The translations under genes were made by a program, and so were the position numbers. This document shows, piece after piece, positions 34,142 through 42,405 of a DNA stretch of 64,000 nt. Location: the NCBI RefSeq assembly GCF_013181195.1, contig NZ_SMZP01000006.1, positions 1-64,000 on the forward strand, written 5' to 3'. Position 1 is the stretch's first letter; every line of letters starts with the position of its first letter. This DNA comes from Caulobacter sp. RHG1. Its GTDB lineage: Bacteria; Pseudomonadota; Alphaproteobacteria; Caulobacterales; Caulobacteraceae. Below the pieces are notes generated by a model. That model was not told the origin of the DNA and did no database searches. It was given only the letters and a program-made list of their open reading frames with translations.

Positions 34142-34807
34142 CTATTCGCCCGCCGCGCGCGCCTCGTAGTAGGCCAGCAGCCGATCGACGAAGCCGGTCA
34201 CCGCCGCCTCGGCGGCGTCGGGGTCGCGGTCCTGCAGGGCCTTCAGGATCTGGGCGTCGCAAGCCAGGGTCAGGTCACGGTTTTCGGGGGTCTCATGGAT
34301 ACGGCCGCGCATCGTCTGGAAGACATCGTCGACCATGCCGGCGCAGCGACGCAGCAGAGCGTTGCGGCACATTTCGCGCAGCAGGGTTCGGAACTCGGCG
34401 TTGGCGTCGATGAAGGCCTTGGCCTTGCCGGCTGCGTGGGCCTTTTCCTGGCGTTCGTGCGCCTTGGCCAGGGCGCGGATCTCGTCGGACGTCGCCTCCT
34501 GGGCGGCGTGGCGGACCAGGCGCGCATCGAGCAGGCGGCGCATTTCCAGGCGGTCCAGGATGTCCTTCTGGGTGTCGATCGGAACGAGGAAGCCGCGCTC
34601 CTGCTGGGTCAGCACGCCTTCGCGCGACAGCTGCAGCAGCACCTCGCGGATGGGGGTGCGGGAGACGCCATAGGTCTCGGCCAGCTGGGTCTCGACCAGG
34701 CGGCGGCCAGGCTCCAGGGCGCCCGACTGCAGCTCCTCGCGCATGCGGCGATAGACCTGGTCGCGCAGGCGCTCTCCCGGTGCGATGTCGCCCGTCTTCC
34801 TGACCAT
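34142..34807 (-). CDS. GntR-family regulator, FCD subfamily (second regulator)
   Basis: A 221-residue FCD GntR protein: winged helix RLRDQVYRRMREELQSGALEPGRRLVETQLAETYGVSRTPIREVLLQL, then a helical FCD domain (MRRLLDARLVRHAAQE, FRTLLREMCRNALL). Two dyads of a distinct sequence, GCAT(A/G)C-T-GTAT(A/G)C, lie 60-112 bp upstream, and a perfect version precedes the amidohydrolase operon (38581). It therefore probably represses itself and that operon, not the TTGTATGACAA group. Confidence 0.9.
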   Translation of the reverse strand: MVRKTGDIAPGERLRDQVYRRMREELQSGALEPGRRLVETQLAETYGVSRTPIREVLLQLSREGVLTQQERGFLVPIDTQKDILDRLEMRRLLDARLVRHAAQEATSDEIRALAKAHERQEKAHAAGKAKAFIDANAEFRTLLREMCRNALLRRCAGMVDDVFQTMRGRIHETPENRDLTLACDAQILKALQDRDPDAAEAAVTGFVDRLLAYYEARAAGE

Positions 34808-34866
34808 CCCCGTCTCCGTCGAAATCCCCTGGCTGGCTTAGGGGAGGGGCGGCGCCGACGCAATCG

Positions 34867-34879
34867 GCATGCTGTATGC
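34867..34879. promoter_or_regulatory. Second-type GntR dyad GCATGCTGTATGC
   Basis: A 6-1-6 dyad with one arm mismatch, upstream of the second GntR gene. Confidence 0.6.
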
Positions 34880-34906
34880 AATGGCGGCGTTAGGCGTCGA
34901 TTTTCT

Positions 34907-34919
34907 GCATACTGTATAC
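34907..34919. promoter_or_regulatory. Second-type GntR dyad GCATACTGTATAC
   Basis: A 6-1-6 dyad with one arm mismatch, 40 bp from the previous one, in the divergent region to the TauD-type gene. Confidence 0.6.
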
Positions 34920-34950
34920 AAAGAAATTGAGATCGTGCGGCCGATCTGCT

Positions 34951-34961
34951 TTGTATGACAA
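34951..34961. promoter_or_regulatory. GntR-type operator TTGTATGACAA (TauD-type gene)
   Basis: Perfect copy of the first dyad, 87 bp before the oxygenase start. Both operator types are therefore in one intergenic region. Confidence 0.72.
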
Positions 34962-35047
34962 AGCCGGCCGGCGAGGCCGGCGACAATGTTTTTCAAGGGG
35001 GAGGACGACCCGCAGAAGTCGGGCGTCCACGGACCGGAGTTTCCTTC

Positions 35048-35854
35048 ATGGCCTACAAGACCATCACCGCGTCGAAACTGACGCCGACCCTGGGCGCCGA
35101 AATCAGCGGCATCGACCTGTCGCAGCCGATCTCGGCCGACCAGCTGGCCGACCTGAACCAGGCGATCGCCGACCATCAGGTGATCTTCTTCCGCGACCAG
35201 ACGCTGGACCCGGCTTCGCTGAAGCGCGTGGGCCAGTATTTCGGCGAGCTGCAGGCCCACGCCCTGAAGGGCCTGCCGGACCATCCCGAGGTGCGTAAGC
35301 TGCACGCCGACGAGACGTCCAAGCACGTCGCCGGCGAGGAATGGCACACCGACATGTCGTGCCTGGCGGTGCCGCCGATGGGCAGCATCCTCTACATGCA
35401 CACCCTGCCGACCCTGGGCGGCGACACGATCTTCGCCAGCATGTACGCGGCCTATGACGCGCTGTCGCCGGGCATGAAGACCTATCTGGAAACCCTGACG
35501 GCGACCCACGACGGCGCTCTGGCCTTCGGTCGCTTCGATCCCGAGGGCAAGTTCCCCAAGGCGGTCCACCCGGTGATCCGCACCCATCCGGTGACCGGCA
35601 AGAAGGTGCTGTTCGTCAACCGCGGTTTCACCAGCCACATCAACGGCGTCAGCCGCGAGGAGAGCAACGCCCTCCTGCAATACCTCTATAACCACGCCGA
35701 AAACGCCTACTGGCAGGTCCGCTTCCGCTGGACACCGCATGCGGTGGCCTTCTGGGACAACCGCTGCACCCAGCATCTGGCGGTGTGGGACTACTTCCCG
35801 CAGCTGCGCTCGGGCTTCCGGGTGCAGGTCGAGGGTAACCCCGCCGACTACTAG
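35048..35854 (+). CDS. TauD/TfdA-family Fe(II)/2-oxoglutarate dioxygenase
   Basis: A 268-residue oxygenase. His100 and Asp102 (EEWHTDMSC) with His243 (CTQHLAVWDY) form the iron triad, and the Arg in RSGFRVQ binds 2-oxoglutarate. N-terminal SKLTPTLGAEISGIDLSQP is typical of TauD/TfdA. TfdA-like enzymes cleave aryl-ether or sulfonate side chains by hydroxylation. The ATG at 35048 has GGAG eight bases upstream; the ATG at 34955 lies in the operator. It belongs to the TTGTATGACAA group, so it may act on a side chain or ether in the same pathway. Confidence 0.92.
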   Translation: MAYKTITASKLTPTLGAEISGIDLSQPISADQLADLNQAIADHQVIFFRDQTLDPASLKRVGQYFGELQAHALKGLPDHPEVRKLHADETSKHVAGEEWHTDMSCLAVPPMGSILYMHTLPTLGGDTIFASMYAAYDALSPGMKTYLETLTATHDGALAFGRFDPEGKFPKAVHPVIRTHPVTGKKVLFVNRGFTSHINGVSREESNALLQYLYNHAENAYWQVRFRWTPHAVAFWDNRCTQHLAVWDYFPQLRSGFRVQVEGNPADY

Positions 35855-35872
35855 GGTCCCACGCCTCAGCAA

Positions 35873-35906
35873 AAAGGGCCGCGCCTCGAAGGAGGCGCGG
35901 CCCTTT
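35873..35906. terminator. Bidirectional terminator
   Basis: A 15-bp perfect stem AAAGGGCCGCGCCTC/GAGGCGCGGCCCTTT with loop GAAG lies between convergent genes and has T/A-runs on both sides. Confidence 0.92.
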
Positions 35907-35928
35907 CTCTTTGAACGGAGCATCCCGG

Positions 35929-37212
35929 TCAGGTGACCGAGATCGCCGCCCCCCGCTTGCGCTCGCCATAGGGCCGCAGGACCAGCATCAGCAGGGCCGC
36001 GACGATGCAGACCGGCGCGCCGATCGCCAGCATCACCTGGTACGAGCCGGTGGCGTCATAGACCCCGCCGAAGGCGACGGGGCCCAGGCCCATGGCCACC
36101 ATCACCGCCGAGAACAGCACCCCGAAGATCCGGGCGAAGGCCTTCAGCCCGAAATAGCGGCTGGTCAGATAGGCCAGCATGTCGACCTCGGCCCCCAGGC
36201 TTCCGCCCAGCAGCAGGGCCGGGACGATCAGCGCCCAGGTCGGCAGCGGCACGGCCAGCAGGGCCATGCCCAGCGCCGACAGGCCAAAGAAGATCACCGC
36301 GATCTTTCGGGCGTCGAAGCGGTCGATCAGGAAGCCGATCAGCACCCGCCCGCCGAAGGTGGCGAAGCCGAACAGCGAGGCCATGCTGGCGGCGGCTTCG
36401 GCCGTCAGGCCTCGGTCGGTCAGCAGCGGGACCATGTGCGGGATCAGGCCGTACAGCACGAAGGCCAGGCCCACGAAGATCGAGGCCAGCACCCAGAAGT
36501 CGCGCTTGGCCATGGCGGCCTTCAGCGTGTCGCCCTGGCTCTCGGCCGGATTGGCTTCGGCGGTGTCTGAATCAGAGTCGATGCTGGGTTCGCCCTGCGC
36601 CTTTTCCTTCAGCAGGAACAGCACCATCGGCAGGGTGACGCACAGCATGATCAGCGCCAGGGCGACATAGCAGCCCTTCCAGCCGAACTGGTGGATCGCC
36701 GCCTGGCCGACCAGGGGGACGTAGGCGAAGCCCAGGCCCGTGCCGCTGCCGGCGATGCCGATAGCCAGGCCCCGGGAACGGTCGAACCACGAGGCCAGGA
36801 TGCGCATATAGGGCACGCTGTTGGCCCCGGCGGCCAGGGTGCCCATCAGCACGTAGGCGGCCATGAACTGCCAGACCTTGGTCACGACCAGCGGAATGGC
36901 CAGCAGGCACAGGCCCAGGGCGATGACCGACGGGATCAGGACGCGTCGCGCCCCGAACTTGTCGACCAGGCCGCCGACCAACGGCAGGGACAGGGCCGTG
37001 CACAGCATCATCAGCGACGCCGCGCCGCTGACTTCGCTGCGGCTCCAGCCGAACTGCTCCTGGAAGGCGTTGATGACCAGGCCCAGCGAGGCCAGGCCAA
37101 AGGCGGCGGGGCCGGTCGAAATGCCGAACAGGCAGATGCCGATGATCAGCCAGCCCTTGGCGCCGATCGGCTTGCGGACGGCGGCGGGAGCTTCGAGCGC
37201 GTCGGCGGTCAT
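35929..37212 (-). CDS. MFS transporter (oxalate/formate-antiporter or MCT-like)
   Basis: A 427-residue, 12-TM protein with LVDKFGARRVLIPSVIALGLCLLAIP between TM2 and TM3 and RSRGLAIGIAGSGTGLGFAYVPLVGQAAI in the first half. A charged central loop (EPSIDSDSDTAEANPAESQG) separates the halves. Its start overlaps the amidohydrolase stop by ATGA, so it is the second gene of that operon and probably imports the amidohydrolase substrate or product. Confidence 0.9.
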   Translation of the reverse strand: MTADALEAPAAVRKPIGAKGWLIIGICLFGISTGPAAFGLASLGLVINAFQEQFGWSRSEVSGAASLMMLCTALSLPLVGGLVDKFGARRVLIPSVIALGLCLLAIPLVVTKVWQFMAAYVLMGTLAAGANSVPYMRILASWFDRSRGLAIGIAGSGTGLGFAYVPLVGQAAIHQFGWKGCYVALALIMLCVTLPMVLFLLKEKAQGEPSIDSDSDTAEANPAESQGDTLKAAMAKRDFWVLASIFVGLAFVLYGLIPHMVPLLTDRGLTAEAAASMASLFGFATFGGRVLIGFLIDRFDARKIAVIFFGLSALGMALLAVPLPTWALIVPALLLGGSLGAEVDMLAYLTSRYFGLKAFARIFGVLFSAVMVAMGLGPVAFGGVYDATGSYQVMLAIGAPVCIVAALLMLVLRPYGERKRGAAISVT

Positions 37213-38543
37213 GGATTGACGAGCTCCACGAACACCGGGGCGCCGTCGGCGCGATAGACCTTGCCGCCCTTCATCACGAACTTGACGCGTTCCAGCTCGG
37301 TGATGTCGGCCAGCGGATCGCCGGCCACGGCGACGATGTCGGCATATCGGCCTGGAGCGACCGCGCCGATGTCCTGCGAGCCGATCAGGTCGGCGCCGGC
37401 GGCGGTGGCGGCGGTGATCACCTCGGCCGGGCTCATGCCGGCCTGGACCATCAGCGCGGCCTCCTTGACGTTCTCGCCCTGGCCCGTGTCGCTGCCGAAG
37501 GCGATCTTGACCCCGGCGGCGTGGGCGTTGGTCAGCTTGGTCAGGCTGGGGCCCATGGCCAGAACCTTGGCCACGGTCGAGGGATTGAGCGCCTCGGGCC
37601 GGGTCTTGGCGGTCTCGTACAGGCGCTGGGTCGTCAGCAGGGTGGGGATGAAATAGGTCCCCTTGGCCTTCATCAGCTTCCAGGACTCGGCGTCGGCATA
37701 GGTGCCGTGCTCGATCGAGTCGACGCCCAGGCGGACGGCGACGTCGATGGCGCCCTTGCCGTGGCCGTGGGCGGCGATCTTCATGCCCAGGGCGTGGGCG
37801 GCCTCGACGGCGGCCTTGATCTCGGCCTCGCTCATCAGCTGGGCCTTGGGATCGTCGCCCTGGCTGACCACGCCGCCGCTCGGCATGATCTTGATCTGGT
37901 CGGCGCCCAGCTTGTGCTCGGTGCGGGCCAGCTTGGTCACGGCGTCGGGACCATCCGCCAGCCCCGCGCCCCAGTCGCGGCGCGAGACGTCCTCGGCATA
38001 GCCGTGGCTCCAGTCGTTATGGCCGCCCGTCGGGCCGATGGCCTCGCCGGCCACCCACATGCGAGGTCCGGCGACCGAGCCCTGGTTGATGGCCTTCTTC
38101 ATGGCGATATCGACGCCTGACAGCCCGCCCAGGTCGCGCACCGTCGTGACGCCCGACTGCAGGATCTTGCCGACATTGACCGTCGAGGCCAGGGCCGCGT
38201 CCAGCGCCGAATTGGTCACCGCCTTGGCGATGCCATTGCCGGTGCGGCTCAGCGAGGTGACATGGGTGTGCGAGTCGATCAGGCCCGGCAGCACCGTGGC
38301 CTTGGACAGATCGATGACCTTGGCCCCGGCCGGCGTGACGAAGCCCGCCTCGACGCCGGTGATGCGGTCCTTGGCGATCAGGATCGAGACCTGCTCGCGT
38401 GGCTTGGTGGTCAGGCCGTCGATCAGCCGGCCGGCGTGGATCACCGTGTCCTGCGCCTGGGCCGTGCTGGCCAGCGCGGACGCGGCCAGCAGCACGGAGA
38501 GAGCCGGCCTGCGCCGCCCTCGTCGAGTATCATGGGTAATCAA
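37209..38543 (-). CDS. Secreted amidohydrolase (imidazolonepropionase/prolidase-like)
   Basis: A 444-residue metal-dependent amidohydrolase with a signal peptide (RRGRRRPALSVLLAASALASTAQAQ). Metal motif LIDSHTHVTSLS, then RDLGG, AHGHGKGAIDVAVRLGVDSIEHGT and GSDTGQGEN fit the imidazolonepropionase-like/Xaa-Pro dipeptidase group. The start is taken as TTG 38543 because GAAAGG lies nine bases upstream; GTG 38573 is possible but touches the operator. The export signal suggests that an amide or peptide bond is cut in the periplasm before uptake. Substrate unknown. Confidence 0.88.
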   Translation of the reverse strand: MITHDTRRGRRRPALSVLLAASALASTAQAQDTVIHAGRLIDGLTTKPREQVSILIAKDRITGVEAGFVTPAGAKVIDLSKATVLPGLIDSHTHVTSLSRTGNGIAKAVTNSALDAALASTVNVGKILQSGVTTVRDLGGLSGVDIAMKKAINQGSVAGPRMWVAGEAIGPTGGHNDWSHGYAEDVSRRDWGAGLADGPDAVTKLARTEHKLGADQIKIMPSGGVVSQGDDPKAQLMSEAEIKAAVEAAHALGMKIAAHGHGKGAIDVAVRLGVDSIEHGTYADAESWKLMKAKGTYFIPTLLTTQRLYETAKTRPEALNPSTVAKVLAMGPSLTKLTNAHAAGVKIAFGSDTGQGENVKEAALMVQAGMSPAEVITAATAAGADLIGSQDIGAVAPGRYADIVAVAGDPLADITELERVKFVMKGGKVYRADGAPVFVELVNP

Positions 38544-38580
38544 GGAAATCGGCCTTTCCAAGACGGGTCCCACCCCTGTC

Positions 38581-38593
38581 GCATACGGTATGC
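38581..38593. promoter_or_regulatory. Second-type GntR operator GCATACGGTATGC
   Basis: A perfect 6-1-6 palindrome 38 bp before the amidohydrolase start, matching the dyads before the second GntR gene. Confidence 0.72.
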
Positions 38594-38658
38594 AATCGAA
38601 GCCGGGGTTGGACGGCAAAGCGGCGCCGCGAAGCCGATGGCTGCGCGGCGCCTGGAAA

Positions 38659-38672
38659 TTGATCAGGATCAA
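38659..38672. promoter_or_regulatory. FNR/FixK-like dyad TTGATCAGGATCAA
   Basis: A perfect match to TTGAT-N4-ATCAA, lying across the stop codon of the FMN reductase gene and 116 bp before the amidohydrolase start. It may be functional or chance. Confidence 0.4.
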
Positions 38673-39238
38673 GCCGCTTGGGCGGTGGTCCGGGCGAAGG
38701 CGACGACCTGACGGCCGACCAGCTCCAGCTGCTCGCGGACCTTGGCGTCCTGGCACTGGCCCTCGGCGTCGAACAGCCCGGACGCGCTCTGGACCGAGGC
38801 GCCGCAGGGCGTGGGCCAGCCGCGCATGGCGTGGACGATGGCCCGCAGGCCTGCCAGCACGGGCCCGCCGCCTTGCGGGCCATAGGCCGTGGCGATGCAG
38901 CCGACCGCGCAGCCGTCGAAATAGACCCGCGCGTCGGCCCGCATCTCCTCCATCAGGTCGATGGCGTTCTTCACAAGGCCCGAGACGCCGCCGTGATAGG
39001 CGGGACTGGCGATCACGAAGCCGTCGGCGGCGCGGCAGGCGGCGATGAACGCCGCCTCGGCCGGGGTGCGCGCGGCGGCGGGATCATAGTGCGGCAGGCT
39101 GGCCAGGAAGGCGCCGTCGAACAGGCGGACCTCGGCCCCGGCAGCTTGCGCCGCAGCCAGGCTGACCTTCAGCGCCAGTTCGGTGGTCGAGCCGGGACGC
39201 GTGGCCCCGCCGATGCCGACGATCAGGGGGCTCATCAT
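38669..39238 (-). CDS. NADPH-dependent FMN reductase
   Basis: A 189-residue flavodoxin-fold reductase: VGIGGATRPGSTTELAL (FMN phosphate loop), ADGFVIASPAYHGGVSGLVKNAIDLME, and an ATAYGPQGGGPVLAGLR segment. It supplies reduced FMN to two-component monooxygenases, and the LLM monooxygenase at 10224 lacks a reductase in its own operon. The ATG overlaps the stop of the tannase-like gene (ATGA), and that operon has a perfect TTGTATGACAA box. Confidence 0.9.
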   Translation of the reverse strand: MMSPLIVGIGGATRPGSTTELALKVSLAAAQAAGAEVRLFDGAFLASLPHYDPAAARTPAEAAFIAACRAADGFVIASPAYHGGVSGLVKNAIDLMEEMRADARVYFDGCAVGCIATAYGPQGGGPVLAGLRAIVHAMRGWPTPCGASVQSASGLFDAEGQCQDAKVREQLELVGRQVVAFARTTAQAA

Positions 39239-40869
39239 TGCTCTCCCGTCTGCGGGGCGGTGGCCTTGGGACCGAAGATCCAGTCGATGCGGTCGTCGGT
39301 CAGCTTTTTCGGCGTGGCGGCTTTCCAGCTGGCGGCGGCGTTGACGTCGCCCTTGCCGTCATAGGCGGCGAACTGCGGGTAGGCGAATAGGGGGCGCTGA
39401 CGCATGACCGCGCCGCTCGCGTCCTTCTGGGTCGCGACCACGCCATTCGGAGCCTCGCCCTTCTCGACCCAGGCCATGACGGCCGGCATGAAGTCGAAGG
39501 TGTTGGGCGCATTGCCGCCGCGGCAGTGGAACATGCCCGGCACCATGAACAGGCGGAACCAGTTGCGGGTCTTGTCCAGCCCGCCCTGACGGGTGTGGAC
39601 CTGGGCGTAATAGTCCAGCGTGTTCAGGGGCGAGACGCCCTGGTCGGCCCAGCCGTGATACAGGATCAGCTTGCCGCCCCGCGCTTCGAAGGCGGTCAGG
39701 TCGGGGGCGGTGTCCGGCGCGACCGGGTCATAGCGGGTGAGGGCGTCCTTGATCTTCGGGATGTCGGCGTCGAAGTCGAAATCGCGGTAGGTGAACGACG
39801 TCGGCGGATTGGGCGTGAAGTTCAGGAAGCGCTGGGCGCCGTCGGCCAGGGTCAGGCGGTCGTCGCCTTTCCAGGCGCCTTCGCTGCCGAAGGTCTCGCC
39901 GCCGGGGAACAGGCGTTCACCCCTGCTGTTGCGCGGGCCGTCATAGACCTTGAGCGCGGCGGCGACCTGGGCCTCGCTGAGGCAGGTCGCGCCCTCGTTG
40001 CCGTCCTTGCAGCGCACCGTCTTGACGTCGAACTTGCAGGCGCGCGGATCCATGATGATCCCGTCCTTGACCCCGTCGATCCCGTCGCAGGCGGCGATCA
40101 CCGCCTGGTGCAGCACCTGCAGGGTGGCGTCGGACATCACCGGCGTGTTGTCGGGCTTGAGCAGATACTTGGCGTCCCAGGTGTTGGCGATCGCGCCCAG
40201 GCGGCCGGCAAAGGCGGGGTCACCAGCGATGATGCCGTCGAAGTCGCCCGGATAGTGCTGGGCCTCCATCAGCCCCTCGCGACCGCCCGTCGAGCAGCCG
40301 CGGAAATAGGAAAAGGCGGGCTTGGCGCCATAGAACTTCTCGACGATGGCCTTGGACGCGATGGCCGAGACGTGGGTGGCGCGGCGGCCGTAGTCGCGGC
40401 GCGCGTCTTCGCTCTCGCCCCACAGCGGGTCGCGCAGGAAGTGGCCGACATGGCCCATGTTGTTGGCGCTGACGGCGAAGTCCTTGGCCAGCACGTCGCC
40501 ACAGTTCTGGATGTTCACGCCGCCGCAGAAGCCGCCGCAGCCGACCTGGAAGTAGCGGCCGTTCCAGGTCTTGGTCGGCAGACGCAGCTGGAACTGGATC
40601 TGCGGCTGCACATAGCCGCTGATGTCGCAATATTCCGGCGTCCCGTTCGCCGCCGCAACCAGCTTGGCGGCCGTGATCGAGGTCGGCGCGCCGTCCAGTC
40701 GCGAAAGATCCCAGGCCACGACGCTTTCGCAGACCGCCTTGGCCGTCAGGTTCGCATCCGTCGAAGCCTTGTTACCCTGCGCCGCCGCGTCGGACCCCCA
40801 CGCTGTCGCCGCATAGCAGGCGACGATCCCGATCCACAGCTGCCGCCAGCGGGGCGCCAATCGCGTCAT
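39235..40869 (-). CDS. Tannase/feruloyl esterase family hydrolase
   Basis: A 544-residue secreted esterase. A signal-like N-terminus (RQLWIGIVACYAATAWGSDAAAQG) is followed by the serine motif FRGCSTGGREGLMEAQHYP, FDGIIAGDPAF, LILYHGWADQGVSPLNTLDYY and MFHCRGG with the final His and paired Cys. Enzymes of this family cut esters of aromatic acids such as gallate, ferulate or mono-terephthalate esters. The ATG at 40869 is preferred. First gene of an operon with the FMN reductase and carries a perfect box upstream. Confidence 0.92.
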   Translation of the reverse strand: MTRLAPRWRQLWIGIVACYAATAWGSDAAAQGNKASTDANLTAKAVCESVVAWDLSRLDGAPTSITAAKLVAAANGTPEYCDISGYVQPQIQFQLRLPTKTWNGRYFQVGCGGFCGGVNIQNCGDVLAKDFAVSANNMGHVGHFLRDPLWGESEDARRDYGRRATHVSAIASKAIVEKFYGAKPAFSYFRGCSTGGREGLMEAQHYPGDFDGIIAGDPAFAGRLGAIANTWDAKYLLKPDNTPVMSDATLQVLHQAVIAACDGIDGVKDGIIMDPRACKFDVKTVRCKDGNEGATCLSEAQVAAALKVYDGPRNSRGERLFPGGETFGSEGAWKGDDRLTLADGAQRFLNFTPNPPTSFTYRDFDFDADIPKIKDALTRYDPVAPDTAPDLTAFEARGGKLILYHGWADQGVSPLNTLDYYAQVHTRQGGLDKTRNWFRLFMVPGMFHCRGGNAPNTFDFMPAVMAWVEKGEAPNGVVATQKDASGAVMRQRPLFAYPQFAAYDGKGDVNAAASWKAATPKKLTDDRIDWIFGPKATAPQTGEQ

Positions 40870-40904
40870 GTCGAGTAGTCTCCGATTACAAGAACCGAAG
40901 TACA

Positions 40905-40915
40905 TTGTATGACAA
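40905..40915. promoter_or_regulatory. GntR-type operator TTGTATGACAA (tannase-FMN reductase)
   Basis: Perfect copy of the dyad, 36 bp before the esterase start; the most distal member, 32 kb from the first. Confidence 0.75.
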
Positions 40916-41149
40916 TCACACGATGCTCAATGGCAATGAGATAGGTCCGCTGCGATCGGCCCCGGCGCCTAAAAGCTGGGCTGAAGCTGCCCGCGCCGCC
41001 GTCACAAGGAGCCGACTGCGCCTCCGTCCACCGAGACCGGTGCGCGTGACGCTATGGGGCGTGCCCGACAGCCGAGACCGGGCAGACGCGAAGGGCTGCG
41101 CTGTGACGAACTAAGGATTGAATGCTTCGAAGTGCCGTAAACAAAGGTG

Positions 41150-41187
41150 GAACATTATCCGGGACTATTCGGGGACTTCGAGTCCCG
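41150..41187. repeat. Left copy of an element-end repeat
   Basis: GAACATT...CGGGACTATT...GGGGA...TCGA.TCCCG is shared with 51092-51129 and ends in a small hairpin (GGGACT-TCG-AGTCCC). The surrounding region 40916-41424 has no gene that I can support. Confidence 0.6.
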
Positions 41188-41219
41188 TTCTGCCCGTTCT
41201 GCCCGTTCTGCCCGTTTTG
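41184..41219. repeat. Tandem 9-bp repeat, four units
   Basis: CCCGTTCTG occurs three times head to tail, followed by a variant CCCGTTTTG. No flanking array structure; absent from the right copy of the end repeat. Confidence 0.8.
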
Positions 41220-41288
41220 GTCCGGTTTCGAGACGGCTGGCCGCGGGCTAGAAAATATCTCAAGATGTTGAAATATTGACCGTTTATA

Positions 41289-41301
41289 GCGGCCCGGGAG
41301 G
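41289..41301 (+). repeat. att core: displaced 3' end of tRNA-Arg
   Basis: GCGGCCCGGGAGG repeats 51223-51235, which is the 3' acceptor/T-arm end of the tRNA-Arg gene, in the same orientation. This is the scar expected at the distal end of an element integrated into the tRNA. Nearby AATGAAAACAA (41316-41326), its complement at 41362-41372 and again at 51201-51211 may be recombinase arm sites. Confidence 0.7.
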
Positions 41302-41424
41302 ATGTCCTACTAGTAAATGAAAACAATGCGTTAGTGTGTCTAACTCGTTCGAAACGGGGTCTTGTTTTCATTGGCGTTTTTGGGCGGGTGTCTAACCTTC
41401 CTAGCTGTGCAGGGGAGGCCTGAA

Positions 41425-42405
41425 ATGGGCCTCTACGCCATGCAATGGGCCTTCAACGCCCCGATCCGCAGCAGCGGCGCCAAGTTTATTCTGGTCGCGC
41501 TTGCGGAACATGCTCGGGACGAGGGCCGGGAAGCCTGGACTTGCTTCCCCTCCGTGAAGCGGCTTGCAAAGTGGACGGCGCAAGGCGAGCGGACGATCGA
41601 GAGGCATCTGGCCTGGTTGATCGCTGAAGGATGGATCAGCCGTGAGGCTAGGCAGGACCGGCGGCGTGGCGAAAGCGCCTACTTCTATACGCTGCGCCGT
41701 TTCGGCGGGGAGGGCGGTCAAGAGCCCGACCAGCCATCCCTGGAGAGCCCAGGGGGCGCCAATTTGGCGAAGCTGAAGAGGGCCTTCGGTCGCCAATTTG
41801 GCGCGAAACACCCGCCAATTTCGGCACCAACACCCGCCAATATGGCGTCCGCCTATATAGAGGAACCTGTAATAGAACCGGTAAGTGAACCCAACGCGCC
41901 CCAGGCGGGGACATCCGAGGATCACTTCGCTGAGTTTTGGTCCGCCTATCCGAACAAGGTCGAACAGCGTGGAGCCAAGGTCGCGTTCATGCGCCTGGTC
42001 CGCTGTGGCGACGCAACGCCGGACGAACTCATTCGCGGCGCGCGGGGGTACGCCCAACGCGTTCAGGACCGTCCCAGGCGGTTCACCAAGTCGCCGACCA
42101 GCTGGCTTCTCAAAGGATGTTGGGCGGACGAAGCTGCGCCGCCCCCCTCTGCTCAGTTGCCGGCCGGGTCGCAGGCCTTCGAAGGGCCAAGTGAGATCTG
42201 GGCCGGTGCGATCCGCACCAAGGATCTGGGATGGGCGACCAGCTACCTCGCCCCATGTGCGTGGATCCCGTCATCCCGAACGATACGGACGCGCACGGCC
42301 TTGGCGGCCAGAGCGCTACGCGACGAACTTGGCGCGCTCCTTCGCGATCTGTCCGTGACTATCGTTGATCCCGCAAACGCCTTTGGAGCCACCCATGCGC
42401 GCTGA
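41425..42405 (+). CDS. HTH replication-initiation-like protein (phage/plasmid type)
   Basis: A 326-residue protein. The N-terminal winged HTH (residues about 10-90: FNAPIRSSGAKFILVALAEHA, CFPSVKRLAKWTAQGERTIERHLAWLIAEGWI) is of the HTH_36 type in phage and plasmid replication proteins. A Pro-rich linker leads to a second module (about 172-235: HFAEFWSAYPNKVEQRGAKVAFMRL...TKSPTSWLLKGCW) typical of replication protein O/DnaD-like C-termini. AGGGGAGG precedes the ATG. It supports a phage-satellite or plasmid-like origin of the island. Confidence 0.75.
   Translation: MGLYAMQWAFNAPIRSSGAKFILVALAEHARDEGREAWTCFPSVKRLAKWTAQGERTIERHLAWLIAEGWISREARQDRRRGESAYFYTLRRFGGEGGQEPDQPSLESPGGANLAKLKRAFGRQFGAKHPPISAPTPANMASAYIEEPVIEPVSEPNAPQAGTSEDHFAEFWSAYPNKVEQRGAKVAFMRLVRCGDATPDELIRGARGYAQRVQDRPRRFTKSPTSWLLKGCWADEAAPPPSAQLPAGSQAFEGPSEIWAGAIRTKDLGWATSYLAPCAWIPSSRTIRTRTALAARALRDELGALLRDLSVTIVDPANAFGATHAR

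Noticed and set aside
34955..35047. Upstream ATG for the TauD-type oxygenase
   Set aside because: It lies inside the perfect operator TTGTATGACAA. ATG 35048 has GGAG eight bases upstream and gives the family's usual N-terminus.
41184..41219. Short tandem repeat as a possible CRISPR array
   Set aside because: Units are only 9 bp, directly adjacent and without spacers. No cas gene is present in the window.
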